A DNA stretch of 22,221 bases from a virus, in IMG/VR virus record IMGVR_UViG_3300032116_001438, positions 1 to 22,221 of that record; one strand, given 5' to 3'. The notes beneath the pieces are model-generated. The model saw only the letters and a list, made by a program, of their open reading frames with translations, made no database searches and was not told the DNA's origin. The translations under genes were made by a program, and so were the position numbers. Positions 1 through 7,382 of this stretch are shown here, piece by piece (within the stretch, counting starts at the first letter, position 1; the number at the start of each line of letters is the position of its first letter).

Positions 1-181
1 TTTTTTTTTGTTTAATAATTTCTTGTTTATGATACATCAAACGGCCCACCCAATAATGTCGAGTTGCTGGTAAATCCATTTGAATTTGTTTCATATTAAA
101 TTCATCAACAGTTACGTACTTTTTAATTTCTTGTTCATATTTTTCGAATAAAGAAATTGAAGATTTGTTTAGATCATCCAT
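1..181 (-). CDS. UvsY-like recombination mediator (N-terminal part)
   Basis: The reading frame starts with ATG at 181 and runs off the left edge; about 60 residues are visible. The N-terminus (MDDLNKSSISLF...) is followed by a stretch containing LPATRHYWVGRL and then a Lys-rich helix (YHKQEIIKQKK). This acidic N-terminus, central Pro-x-x-x-His and basic helix resemble UvsY proteins of marine T4-like phages, which load the UvsX recombinase onto single-stranded DNA covered by gp32. No catalytic motif exists to confirm it and the C-terminal half is missing, so the call rests on general resemblance only. It is transcribed away from the rightward block; its start codon overlaps the late-promoter octamer of the gene at 206. 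Confidence 0.4.
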   Translation of the reverse strand, partial: MDDLNKSSISLFEKYEQEIKKYVTVDEFNMKQIQMDLPATRHYWVGRLMYHKQEIIKQKK

Positions 182-186
182 AAATA
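179..186 (+). promoter_or_regulatory. T4-type late promoter octamer (CATAAATA)
   Basis: CATAAATA differs from the T4 late consensus TATAAATA only at the first base. It lies 19 nt upstream of the ATG at 206, whose product has a capsid-targeting-like N-terminus. Confidence 0.5.
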
Positions 187-205
187 GTTTTATTATTAAC
201 GCAAA

Positions 206-343
206 ATGAAAAATTTCAAACAATATTTTTTAGAAAAAAAAGATTACTGTTACCGTAAAGCTAAAGAAAAATTTAAAGTTTTTCCAAGTTATTATGCAGC
301 AGCTTATTTGTCTAAATGCAGAAAAAAAAATAAATCTAAATGA
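206..343 (+). CDS. 45 aa late protein with capsid-targeting-like N-terminus
   Basis: A 45-residue frame. The first ten residues, MKNFKQYFLE, closely match the T4 internal-protein targeting peptide pattern (MKTYQEFIAE), with a predicted prohead-protease cut after F-L-E. The rest holds a small basic module, CYRKAKEKFKVFPSYYAAAY, ending in a KCRKK segment. This Cys/Arg/Lys module with a V-x-P-S-x-Y-A core recurs in small proteins of T4-like marine phages; its function is unknown. The gene follows a late octamer at 179-186 and its stop overlaps the next start in ATGA. It is probably a small basic DNA-binding protein packaged in the head; that role is inference. Confidence 0.6.
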   Translation: MKNFKQYFLEKKDYCYRKAKEKFKVFPSYYAAAYLSKCRKKNKSK

Positions 344-555
344 ATTTAAATAATATTATCAATCAAATTTTAGAGGAAGAAAATATGGCAGGAGGCCTTG
401 CATCCGCTTTAGTAACACCAGACAGTACTTCTACATCTAGTCAATTTTCTGGTCCTAATGTTTATAATCCCGGAGACAACAGAAGAGCCAAACCATTATT
501 AAAGAAAATTCAAGTACGACCTTGGATGAAGAAACACCGTAAAAGAAAAAAATAA
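340..555 (+). CDS. 71 aa basic late protein
   Basis: Starts in an ATGA overlap with the preceding gene. The N-terminus, MNLNNIINQILEEENMAGG, has a hydrophobic heptad ending in I-L-E, consistent with a capsid-targeting peptide. The middle is Ser/Thr-rich with a GPNVYNPGD motif, and the C-terminus is strongly basic (WMKKHRKRKK). The hypothetical family with a GPxxYxPGDxR core is seen in T4-like marine phages, but no function is known to me. Its stop overlaps the next gene's start by one base (TAATG), so the cluster is probably translationally coupled. The basic tail suggests nucleic-acid contact. Confidence 0.6.
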   Translation: MNLNNIINQILEEENMAGGLASALVTPDSTSTSSQFSGPNVYNPGDNRRAKPLLKKIQVRPWMKKHRKRKK

Positions 556-974
556 TGGATTTAGGACATTGGACATTATCGGATGGTATTTATTGGCATA
601 ATAATGTTTTCGGGTTCATTTATGAAATTACAAATAAAGTAACCGGTAAATTTTATATTGGTAAAAAACAGTGTTTGCGTAAAATTAAAAGAAAACCTTT
701 AAAAGGCAAAACAAGAAATCGCATTGATCATGTGGAATCTGATTGGAAAGAATACTCTGGATCATCCAATGATTTACAAGAAGACATTAAAAAATACGGG
801 AAAGAAAATTTTATTTTTAATATTCTTAAACTTTGTAATTCTAAATGGGAATTGAGTTATTTTGAGGCTAAAGAACAAATGTTAAGAGATGTGCTTTTAA
901 TTGAAAACAGTTATAATGGAATTTTAAATTTACGAATAGGGAAAGCTCCAAAATCTTTCTTAAATATACAATAA
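555..974 (+). CDS. GIY-YIG-type nuclease (Seg-like)
   Basis: The protein has 139 aa. Residues about 19-40 carry the variant GIY-YIG core, GFIYEITNKVTGKFYIGKK, followed by a basic linker (KRKPLKGKTRN) and a conserved SDWKEYSGSS-x-x-L block, then KKYGKENF and a C-terminal FEAKEQ segment holding the metal-binding Glu. This architecture matches small GIY-YIG proteins of T4-like phages usually annotated as Seg-like homing endonucleases; they nick or cut DNA. No separate DNA-binding domain is present, so it may be a resident repair or processing nuclease instead of an active homing enzyme. It lies between overlapping small genes with no sign of an interrupted host gene. Confidence 0.75.
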   Translation: MDLGHWTLSDGIYWHNNVFGFIYEITNKVTGKFYIGKKQCLRKIKRKPLKGKTRNRIDHVESDWKEYSGSSNDLQEDIKKYGKENFIFNILKLCNSKWELSYFEAKEQMLRDVLLIENSYNGILNLRIGKAPKSFLNIQ

Positions 975-1586
975 ATGAATTTAATTTGTGAAAAATCTTT
1001 AATCAAACAACAAACTAATCGATGTATGTATTGCGGGTCGAGTAGTTATGGTAAAGGTTGCCGTTACGGTCCTCATGGTGTACATTTTCACCCAAATGAT
1101 TCTAAAAAGTGTTCTTACTGTGGTTCAACAAGTTTTGGTAAAGGATGTAAATTAAACCCAATAGATGATCTCCATCTTCATGGTGTTAATTATAATTCTA
1201 TGTTTAAAGAATCTTTAAAAAATAATTTTTTAATAGAACAATTAAATAAAAATTTTAAAGAATATGAAGCCTATAAATTAGGTATTATAGATGAAAATGG
1301 TAATAAAATCAAAGAGCCTTTGACAGAAGCAGAAAAAAATTCTTATTCACCTACAACTAAAACAATTTTAAAAATAAAAAAACACCTTGGTTCTAAATGG
1401 GATTTAATTCAAAATACTATTGTTCTCGAATCTGAATCTAAAATAGAATATAATAAACAAACCCATCAAAAATTTTTAAAATATGAAAATGAAATACAAA
1501 GTCTTATTACTCAATTGCATGAATTGACTAATAATGCTTTAAATGATGGATTGAGCATGGAGCAATTAGAATCATTTTTTAATTAA
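975..1586 (+). CDS. Tandem zinc-motif protein with helical C-terminus
   Basis: The 203-residue protein starts immediately after the GIY-YIG stop. Residues 17-39 and 46-69 are two copies of the same module: C-x-Y-C-G-S-[ST]-S-[YF]-GKGC followed by His residues (C17, C20, C29, H37/H39; C46, C49, C58, H67/H69). Each copy can supply a zinc site. The C-terminal part is Lys/Glu-rich and includes LGIIDENGNKI and SPTTKTILKIKKHLGSK, a conserved segment of a hypothetical T4-like phage family. The modules suggest nucleic-acid or protein binding; the cellular role is unknown. Coding is supported by the repeat and by the tight head-to-tail spacing. Confidence 0.65.
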   Translation: MNLICEKSLIKQQTNRCMYCGSSSYGKGCRYGPHGVHFHPNDSKKCSYCGSTSFGKGCKLNPIDDLHLHGVNYNSMFKESLKNNFLIEQLNKNFKEYEAYKLGIIDENGNKIKEPLTEAEKNSYSPTTKTILKIKKHLGSKWDLIQNTIVLESESKIEYNKQTHQKFLKYENEIQSLITQLHELTNNALNDGLSMEQLESFFN

Positions 1587-1587
1587 A

Positions 1588-2079
1588 ATGTACAAGGAAT
1601 TTCCAGCTTCTCGGGTTTGTGTTATTGATTATTACCCATTATTAAAATCTGCTGTTAAAGAAACTATTCAAATTTGTAAAAAATACAATATTCCGTTTAT
1701 TACAAGTGGTAGACAATCTAAAGATGTTCAAAAATTCTTTTATCACTATTGTTTAGATAAATTTTGTTCTGAATATAAAAAATGTTCTAGTAAATATGAA
1801 AAAGTAATAGCTTTTTACCCTTCACCAAAAGAACTACCATTCTCTCAAAAATCATTAGATAAAATATTATCTGTTCTTCCAATATCTTATTGTAAAGTGA
1901 GTTCTTGGTACTCTTCTGATTTAGAACTAGCCGCCTCGAGATCTTTGAACTCTTCTAAGAAGACACAAAAAACCTTTAAATTTGCAAATAAACATGATTT
2001 ATTTTCAGTTTTAAAAAATTTACAAAAAAATACAATTTTTTCAAAAGGATCCGTTGACTTTTCTGGGGACATCGAATAA
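1588..2079 (+). CDS. Hypothetical protein, 163 aa
   Basis: The ATG lies one base after the preceding stop. I do not recognise the family. The N-terminal half is alpha/beta-like (RVCVIDYYPLLKSAV, then YNIPFITSGRQSK), and it has five Cys, three of them between residues 55 and 66. The C-terminal half is Ser/Lys-rich. There is no signal peptide or membrane segment. It closes the operon of small genes before the next late promoter at 2136, and is supported as coding by uninterrupted length and packing. Confidence 0.5.
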   Translation: MYKEFPASRVCVIDYYPLLKSAVKETIQICKKYNIPFITSGRQSKDVQKFFYHYCLDKFCSEYKKCSSKYEKVIAFYPSPKELPFSQKSLDKILSVLPISYCKVSSWYSSDLELAASRSLNSSKKTQKTFKFANKHDLFSVLKNLQKNTIFSKGSVDFSGDIE

Positions 2080-2135
2080 ATGGATTAAAGGATCTGGGGC
2101 TGGGGGATTAAATTAAAAAAATAAAAGACCCTAAA

Positions 2136-2143
2136 CATAAATA
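2136..2143 (+). promoter_or_regulatory. T4-type late promoter octamer (CATAAATA)
   Basis: CATAAATA stands 5 nt before the ATG at 2149. With T4 geometry the transcript would begin at or just before the start codon, giving a nearly leaderless mRNA for the 83 aa protein and the ligase fusion behind it. Confidence 0.6.
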
Positions 2144-2148
2144 ATTCT

Positions 2149-2400
2149 ATGACTAAATTCGACCAAGTACTTAATGAACTTATTAACAATGCAAATCCGT
2201 CTAATCAAGTTCAACAAACACAAAATCAACAAACAAACACAAATCCTCAACAAACAAATAACCCTGCACAACCTGTAACTAATAATAACAATCAACAAAA
2301 ACCTTTAGATATTAAGGCTCTTTCTCAGCAATTGGCTAAAACCACAAATCCACAAGAAGTAGAAAAAATTCTTACCCCTTTACTTCAAATCAAAAAATAA
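2149..2400 (+). CDS. Gln/Asn-rich late protein, 83 aa
   Basis: The N-terminus, MTKFDQVLNELI, fits the capsid-targeting pattern with a possible cut after L-N-E (residue 10). Residues about 18-52 are a low-complexity Q/N/T/P tract, and the C-terminus is a short helical region (LSQQLAKTTNPQEVEKIL). It lacks catalytic motifs and is likely a small head-associated or scaffolding-type protein; that is inference. It is first in a two-gene late unit: the next gene's ATG follows its stop directly, with no recognisable ribosome-binding site, so the fusion protein downstream is probably translated by coupling. Confidence 0.6.
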   Translation: MTKFDQVLNELINNANPSNQVQQTQNQQTNTNPQQTNNPAQPVTNNNNQQKPLDIKALSQQLAKTTNPQEVEKILTPLLQIKK

Positions 2401-4992
2401 ATGATTAAAACGTCTTTTACTTCTTTTTTTCAAGAATCTTATAAAAGACCAGTTAAAAAAAAATATTGGTCTCCTAAAAAAATAAAAAATGTAAAAGAAA
2501 ATGTTTTTACATTTAAAAATCATTATCAATTAATCAATGAAGGTGGTCAGGCTGCTGAGAATTTGATAGTAGATTTAAAAAAAGCGTCTGAAAATGAAAA
2601 TTTAAAATATGTACGTGCTAATCCCACATCAGAAGTCATTGACGAGATACAAAGACTTCTCACACTCCTTAGAAGTAAAGGATTTGTAGATTCTAGAGAA
2701 CCTTCTTATTATTTGGGATCTAGTAGATTATTTGCAATTAAAGCTGGTATTAGAGCACCAGAACCTAATGAAATAGAAACTAAAGAAATTATCCAAAAAG
2801 CTTTAGCAACTAAAAAAGACTTTGGAGATATTGATTTAGATGTTTATTTTAAAGATGGTGTAACTACTAAAATAGTTAAAGATTTTTTAAATTCAGAATT
2901 TCCAGGAAAATACGCTGCAGATACAGCAGCGGAAGAAGTTAATACTGCTGTAGTTGTAGGAAATTCTAATAATGTTATTCAAATTGATATTGTTAACATT
3001 AAAGGTAAAGAAAAATACTTTGGGGTTTCTCAATTTGCTAGTATGGCAGATATGGCTCAAGGAATTAAAGGAGTAATAAGAGATCTTTTAATAAGAGGTA
3101 TTGCTGCTTCAACTTCTATTAATCCAGAAAAAACAAAAATATTAGACCAAGTTATTAAAAATACCGAAGAGTATAAAAATTTCGTAGAAAAAAATAAAAA
3201 GAACGGCGAAATCACTTATGACATTCGTTATACTTTAGGTGGGGATGGATTAGCTTACAAGATTAATTGGATGGTTAATGGAGTAGCTAAGAGTTACAGT
3301 AAAGGTGGGGTAAAATTTGATCAATTACAACGATTTGTTAGTGGCAAAGAAGTAGACCCAGTCACCTATGAAGATTTAGATACATTGGCTGCTATTTTAG
3401 GTTTTGCTAACCCAGATCATTTAAAACACGTGGTTAAAATGGCTGAATTAGTTTCCACTTTTGATTCAGAACGTAAACAAAAACTTTGGGACAATTTGGT
3501 TAAAAATATTAAAACTAAACTTCCTAATTTAGCTACTGGTCGTACTCAAGGTCAAATTTCTAATCAAGAAGCTAAAAGTGCTTTTGAATATCTTAAACCT
3601 TTCTTTGGTGATGTAAACACAGAAGAGTACACTCAATTATTCGGAGAAAGTTTAAATGAAGCGGTTAAAATGGTTTCCATTCCACACATAGACCAAATGA
3701 CTGCTAAAGATTTTTGTAATCTTTTTAGTGGAGGTGCTTGGGAGGTTTCTGAAAAATATGACGGTTCTAACGTTTCTTTCGGTTTAACTGAAGAAGGTCA
3801 GATTTTCGTCAAATCTAAAAAGGGAAATCCTGTTACAGATGCTTCTGAATTTTATCAACAAGCGAAACTTTATGATAATGATATTTTTGAAGGGTTTGCG
3901 AGATTTTTAGAAACTCTACAAAAAAGTAAATTAGAACGTCTTTTAGAACAACTTAATGGAATGATAGATTCCCCTATTCAAATTTTCGGAGAGATGTTCA
4001 GTAAAGCTCACATGAATGTTATTCCTTATGCCGAAGAATTAATTGGTAATGGAGCTGTTGTTATTTTCGGGATAGTAAAGTTAGATTCTCCTAAAGGAAC
4101 AGATATTACCACTACCAAAGAAGGAAAAGTCATCAAAGATAAAATTTTAGAACTTCTTAATAATTCTACTGATTGGAAATTTTACGATAAAAAACCTCTA
4201 GCTTTAGATATTGATGAGACTATTAAGTCACAAATTCAAAAAACATGCAGTGCTGAAAATATGGCGGTAATGGCTTCACGAAAAAGAACAGGCAATGAAG
4301 CTGAAATGAAAGCCAAAGCTGTTAAGGAGTTTGAAATTTTAAAATCACTTATTAAAAAAAATCTTTTAGGTTCTTTGGGTACAGTTCCTTCTTCTTTAGG
4401 AGCTTCAGAAATTGAAGGCGCTATTATTCGTAATATGGAAACTGGGGCTATTGCCAAGTTGGTTGATCTGGAAGGTTTTGGTAGAAGAAGAGCAGAACAA
4501 TGGGCTGGAGTAGATGCTTTAAAAGATTATCGTAAAAATCTTTATAAACAACTTCAAGAAGATGTATTAAAAAATGCTGATATTTTTATTTTGGATGATA
4601 AACAAGTTCAAAAATTAACCAATGCAATGGAGACTAAGGGTTCCCGCTTTGGTTCTATGGATGAAATGTTAGATGTTCTTTATGGTGATGCAGCGGAAGA
4701 AGTTCAATTTAAAGAAGCTAAACAAATGGTTTTAGATTTAAATAATTCTTTAAACAATTATAAAAAGAATATTGAAGAAGCTTTAACAAAAATCAACAAA
4801 GAAGATTTTAAAGCTTTAGAAGATACTAAAAAAGCTATTGAATCAGAAAAAAGAAGAATTGATCAATTTGTATCAGAATTAAATAAAAGAATTTCTGACC
4901 AACAAAACCCTTATTTGTCTATTATTCGATTTGTTTTGGGTCCTAAAACTTTAGAAGAATTGAGTAAAAAATTTACTCAAGTAATAAAGTAA
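2401..4992 (+). CDS. Nucleotidyltransferase-RNA ligase fusion protein
   Basis: This 863 aa protein has two enzyme-like parts. Residues about 100-200 show Pol-beta-type nucleotidyltransferase signatures: LGSSR (105-109), GDIDLDV (D143, D145, D147) and a third acid in IQIDIV (D196). Residues about 425-690 show nucleotidyl ligase motifs: motif I EKYDGS with nucleophile K452, GEM, IFGIV, motif IV EGAII (E672) and motif V-like AIAKLVD (K686). The last ~170 residues are helical and coiled-coil-rich. The N-terminus (MIKTSFTSFFQE) is a weak capsid-targeting match. Internal sites INE|G (E47) and LNE|A (E420) fall before the NTase and ligase domains and fit prohead-protease specificity. Expected reactions are nucleotide addition and RNA (possibly DNA) end joining; substrates are unknown. 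Confidence 0.7.
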   Translation: MIKTSFTSFFQESYKRPVKKKYWSPKKIKNVKENVFTFKNHYQLINEGGQAAENLIVDLKKASENENLKYVRANPTSEVIDEIQRLLTLLRSKGFVDSREPSYYLGSSRLFAIKAGIRAPEPNEIETKEIIQKALATKKDFGDIDLDVYFKDGVTTKIVKDFLNSEFPGKYAADTAAEEVNTAVVVGNSNNVIQIDIVNIKGKEKYFGVSQFASMADMAQGIKGVIRDLLIRGIAASTSINPEKTKILDQVIKNTEEYKNFVEKNKKNGEITYDIRYTLGGDGLAYKINWMVNGVAKSYSKGGVKFDQLQRFVSGKEVDPVTYEDLDTLAAILGFANPDHLKHVVKMAELVSTFDSERKQKLWDNLVKNIKTKLPNLATGRTQGQISNQEAKSAFEYLKPFFGDVNTEEYTQLFGESLNEAVKMVSIPHIDQMTAKDFCNLFSGGAWEVSEKYDGSNVSFGLTEEGQIFVKSKKGNPVTDASEFYQQAKLYDNDIFEGFARFLETLQKSKLERLLEQLNGMIDSPIQIFGEMFSKAHMNVIPYAEELIGNGAVVIFGIVKLDSPKGTDITTTKEGKVIKDKILELLNNSTDWKFYDKKPLALDIDETIKSQIQKTCSAENMAVMASRKRTGNEAEMKAKAVKEFEILKSLIKKNLLGSLGTVPSSLGASEIEGAIIRNMETGAIAKLVDLEGFGRRRAEQWAGVDALKDYRKNLYKQLQEDVLKNADIFILDDKQVQKLTNAMETKGSRFGSMDEMLDVLYGDAAEEVQFKEAKQMVLDLNNSLNNYKKNIEEALTKINKEDFKALEDTKKAIESEKRRIDQFVSELNKRISDQQNPYLSIIRFVLGPKTLEELSKKFTQVIK

Positions 4993-5028
4993 CTTGATTT
5001 AAAACAGTTAGAGGTTATTATCCGATAC

Positions 5029-5307
5029 ATGGGTAATAAAATTTCTTTAGAATTAAATGTAGATCAAACCAACCGTATTATTGAATCTTTACTTTTTGCA
5101 TCCTCTGTAAGTGTGGGTGCAGATTGGAAAAAAGAGGATTGTGAGTGTATGTTAGATATTGCTCAGACATTAAAAAATAATTTAGGGGATCAATTAAAAA
5201 TTAATAATGTTAACTTCTTTAAAGAAGATTATTATGAGGATTCTTGTTCCGAAAGTATATTGAATGAATTTGGGAATTACATTGATATAATTTCATTAGA
5301 TCTATAA
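5029..5307 (+). CDS. Hypothetical acidic protein, 92 aa
   Basis: I do not recognise this protein. It starts with MGNKISLELN, continues as a helical region (QTNRIIESLLFASS) and a WKKEDCECMLDIAQTL segment, and is acidic with no membrane segment. An AGAGG-like stretch lies about 18 nt before the ATG, too far for a normal ribosome-binding site. It stands alone between the ligase fusion and queD. Its end overlaps a possible sigma70-like promoter for queD. Supported as coding by length, composition and neatly filling the gap. Confidence 0.5.
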   Translation: MGNKISLELNVDQTNRIIESLLFASSVSVGADWKKEDCECMLDIAQTLKNNLGDQLKINNVNFFKEDYYEDSCSESILNEFGNYIDIISLDL

Positions 5308-5308
5308 T
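5282..5308 (+). promoter_or_regulatory. Possible sigma70-like promoter for queD
   Basis: TTGATA (5282-5287) and TATAAT (5303-5308) are separated by 15 bp, a short spacer. The -10 match is perfect and lies 8 nt before the queD ATG. In such AT-rich DNA this can be chance. Confidence 0.3.
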
Positions 5309-5316
5309 ATATTAAT

Positions 5317-5751
5317 ATGTCTTATGTCTCTACAAAAATTATTGAACTAGGTTCTTGTGCTTTTAGACAGTGGAGAGCAGAAGACACTCACTGTAAGTAT
5401 GTACATGGGTATCAACTAAAAGCTAAATTTTGGTTTGAAGGAGAACTAGATGACCGAAACTGGGTGGTAAATTTTGGTGGTTTGAAGGAACTGAAATACA
5501 AACTACAAAATCAATTCGATCACACACTTTGTATTGCAGCAGACGATCCTCTTATTGATATTTTTGAACAACTCCATGACGCTGGCGGGTGTAATCTCAG
5601 AGTCATGAATGCAGTTGGAATTGAAATGACAGCTAAATACTGCTTCAAAGTAGCCAATGAATTTGTTCAAAATATGACCGAAGGAAGATGTAAAGTGACT
5701 AAAGTTGAAGTTTGGGAACATGATTTAAATAGTGCTATTTATCAAGAATGA
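5317..5751 (+). CDS. queD: QueD-like 6-carboxytetrahydropterin synthase, variant
   Basis: A 144 aa member of the 6-pyruvoyl-tetrahydropterin synthase fold. QueD makes 6-carboxy-tetrahydropterin from dihydroneopterin triphosphate, the second step to preQ0/queuosine-type deazaguanines. Visible motifs are the catalytic Cys region HCKYVHGY (C26, H30), VNFGGLK (51-57), FDHTL (67-71), GIE with E103, and VEVWEH (E134, H135). The usual first zinc His (FxAAH) is replaced by FRQWR and the usual HGH is HGY, so two of three canonical zinc ligands appear changed, as I recall for other T4-like phage members. The gene overlaps the next start by four bases and lies one gene away from queE, supporting a shared pathway. 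Confidence 0.8.
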   Translation: MSYVSTKIIELGSCAFRQWRAEDTHCKYVHGYQLKAKFWFEGELDDRNWVVNFGGLKELKYKLQNQFDHTLCIAADDPLIDIFEQLHDAGGCNLRVMNAVGIEMTAKYCFKVANEFVQNMTEGRCKVTKVEVWEHDLNSAIYQE

Positions 5752-5960
5752 AAAAACAATTAGAAATTATTAACACTACTTTTGAAAAAATAGTTCCAAA
5801 AAAAGAATCGAATGATGCAAATTTTTGGTCTTTTTTAACCACATCTGTTTCTACATTTTTCGCTTTTTCATTTATTATTTTTTTTATGTTGTTTTTACAT
5901 CCTTTTGGGTGGTTGAGTATTATTATTATGACTTTATTATATAAATTTGTTATTTCTTAA
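5748..5960 (+). CDS. Small membrane protein, 70 aa
   Basis: Begins in an ATGA overlap with queD. The first ~27 residues are polar and charged; residues about 28-68 are strongly hydrophobic (SVSTFFAFSFIIFFML, then GWLSIIIMTLLYKFVIS), consistent with two short membrane helices with a Pro-Gly turn between them. It lies between queD and queE, but nothing shows a transport role for pterins or bases; an unrelated membrane function is just as likely. No family recognised. Confidence 0.55.
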   Translation: MKKQLEIINTTFEKIVPKKESNDANFWSFLTTSVSTFFAFSFIIFFMLFLHPFGWLSIIIMTLLYKFVIS

Positions 5961-5963
5961 ATT

Positions 5964-6710
5964 ATGAATGATTATCTATTTCTTAGTGACGATAAAATTT
6001 TCTATACTCTAGAAGGTGAAGGAGAGTATATTGGACAACCTTCAGTCTTTATGAGAATGTCCATGTGTAATTTGACCTGTAAAGGTTTCTCTTCATCAGA
6101 TAGTCCAAATGGGTGTGATTCTTTTATTTCTTGGTCTGTTAAAAATAAAATGTCATTTGAAGAAATCTTTCAGATGATGGAAGAGAACAATTATATCGAA
6201 CACCTTCGTCAAGGAGCAATTTTTAAATTAACTGGAGGGGAACCAATGATCAATCAAAAAGGTTTACTTCGTTTCATGGAGACTTTTGTAGAAAAATATA
6301 AATTTGTTCCACGTATTGATTTTGAAACCAATGCTACCCTTTTGCCAGATGAGCGTTGGGTCAATGAATTTTCAGCTACTTTTACCACTTCTCCTAAATT
6401 GACTACTAATGGAGATCCAGAAGAAAAAACCTATAAGCCAGAAGTATTGAAATGGCATGCAGATCATAATTCTGGATTTAAATTTGTAATCACTTCAGAT
6501 CGTGATATTGAAGAAATTTGGAGAAAGTATGTAGAAGATGAAGAAGGTATTAATGTACCTTTGAATCGTATTTGGTTTATGCCTTGTTGTGGTTCTCGAG
6601 AAGAACATATCGAAAAAGCACCAGCAGTAGCTGAATATGCTAAAGCAATGCATGTTAATTTTAGTCCAAGATTACATTTATTGCTGTGGAATATGGCTCT
6701 TCGTGTTTGA
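5964..6710 (+). CDS. queE: QueE-like 7-carboxy-7-deazaguanine synthase (radical SAM)
   Basis: The protein has 248 aa, the normal QueE length. It carries LEGEGEYIGQPSVFMR, then the cluster region: C35 and C39 (CNLTC) with the third Cys at C51 (GCDSF), a CX3CX11C spacing instead of the textbook CX3CX2C. LTGGEP follows at about 89-94, the SAM-binding motif, and the C-terminus SPRLHLLLWN is typical of QueE. It rearranges 6-carboxy-tetrahydropterin to 7-carboxy-7-deazaguanine, the step after QueD. In phages these genes feed deazaguanine modification of DNA or queuosine in tRNA; no queC, folE or base-exchange gene is visible here, so the end product is not determined. Confidence 0.88.
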   Translation: MNDYLFLSDDKIFYTLEGEGEYIGQPSVFMRMSMCNLTCKGFSSSDSPNGCDSFISWSVKNKMSFEEIFQMMEENNYIEHLRQGAIFKLTGGEPMINQKGLLRFMETFVEKYKFVPRIDFETNATLLPDERWVNEFSATFTTSPKLTTNGDPEEKTYKPEVLKWHADHNSGFKFVITSDRDIEEIWRKYVEDEEGINVPLNRIWFMPCCGSREEHIEKAPAVAEYAKAMHVNFSPRLHLLLWNMALRV

Positions 6711-6740
6711 TTTAATAATTGAACAACATTAAATAAACCC

Positions 6741-7358
6741 ATGCGTATAGGTATTATTGGTACACAAGGTTCAGGTAAGTCTACTCTCATCAAAGAATTT
6801 TTGGAGAAGTGGCCTATGTATAAAACCCCAGAAAAAACCTATCGTGATATTATTAAAAGTAGAGACATTAAGATTAATGAAGAAGGAGATGAAAAATCTC
6901 AAAAAGTTATTCTTAATGCTTTAATTGATGAAGTCCAACAAGCTAAAGGAGATTATTTAATTTTTGATCGATGTGTAGTCGATAACATTGCTTATACTCT
7001 TTGGTTGAATGCTCACGACAAGGTTTCTAATGCTTATGTATTAGACTCTAAATTTTTAGCTCTGCAAACTCTTAAACTATTTGATATTATTTTTTATGTC
7101 CCTCTTCATAAAGATATTCCTCTTAATGAAAAAGATAATAGAAGTAAGGATCCTAAGTTTAGAGAAGAAATTGACAATATTTTTAGGGCTCTTGTAATTT
7201 CGTATGAAAAAGGTTCAGGTGCTTTTTTTCCCGTAGAAGATTGTCCTGCTGTTATTACATTAGAAGGGCCTCCCGATCTTCGTTGTGAACAAATTCGACT
7301 CTATCTTAAAGATAATGGGAAGTTTTTTACAGATGAAGACGGCTCTTTACTGTCTTAA
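6741..7358 (+). CDS. P-loop nucleotide kinase-like ATPase (AAA_28/NadR-like)
   Basis: The 205 aa protein has a Walker A loop GTQGSGKST at residues 7-15 right at the N-terminus, and FDRCVVDNIAY (76-85), a DR-x-x-x-D motif as in thymidylate-kinase-like enzymes. The length and the single P-loop fold fit small nucleotide, nicotinamide-nucleotide or deoxynucleotide kinases that T4-like phages often carry. A Lys/Arg-rich lid (EKDNRSKDPKFREE) follows. The substrate cannot be read from the sequence. The sequence before the start (CATTAAATAA plus 4 nt to ATG) resembles a degenerate late octamer and matches that before the HNH gene at 21263. Confidence 0.7.
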   Translation: MRIGIIGTQGSGKSTLIKEFLEKWPMYKTPEKTYRDIIKSRDIKINEEGDEKSQKVILNALIDEVQQAKGDYLIFDRCVVDNIAYTLWLNAHDKVSNAYVLDSKFLALQTLKLFDIIFYVPLHKDIPLNEKDNRSKDPKFREEIDNIFRALVISYEKGSGAFFPVEDCPAVITLEGPPDLRCEQIRLYLKDNGKFFTDEDGSLLS

Positions 7359-7362
7359 TTGC

Positions 7363-7370
7363 CATAAATA
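7363..7370 (+). promoter_or_regulatory. T4-type late promoter octamer (CATAAATA)
   Basis: CATAAATA ends 12 nt before the ATG at 7383, just after the kinase gene's stop. It drives the 459 aa late gene and the overlapping 78 aa gene. Confidence 0.55.
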
Positions 7371-7382
7371 ACCATATACTTT

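Noticed and set aside
1887-2072. 61 aa frame on the minus strand
   Set aside because: Lies wholly inside the 163 aa gene in antisense, has no start context and low-complexity Phe/Lys content.
4236-4457. 73 aa minus-strand frame in the ligase gene
   Set aside because: Antisense shadow of the conserved ligase region containing motif IV.
5503-5721. 72 aa minus-strand frame
   Set aside because: Antisense shadow of queD.
6464-6793. 109 aa minus-strand frame
   Set aside because: Runs across the end of queE and the start of the kinase gene in antisense; no motif.
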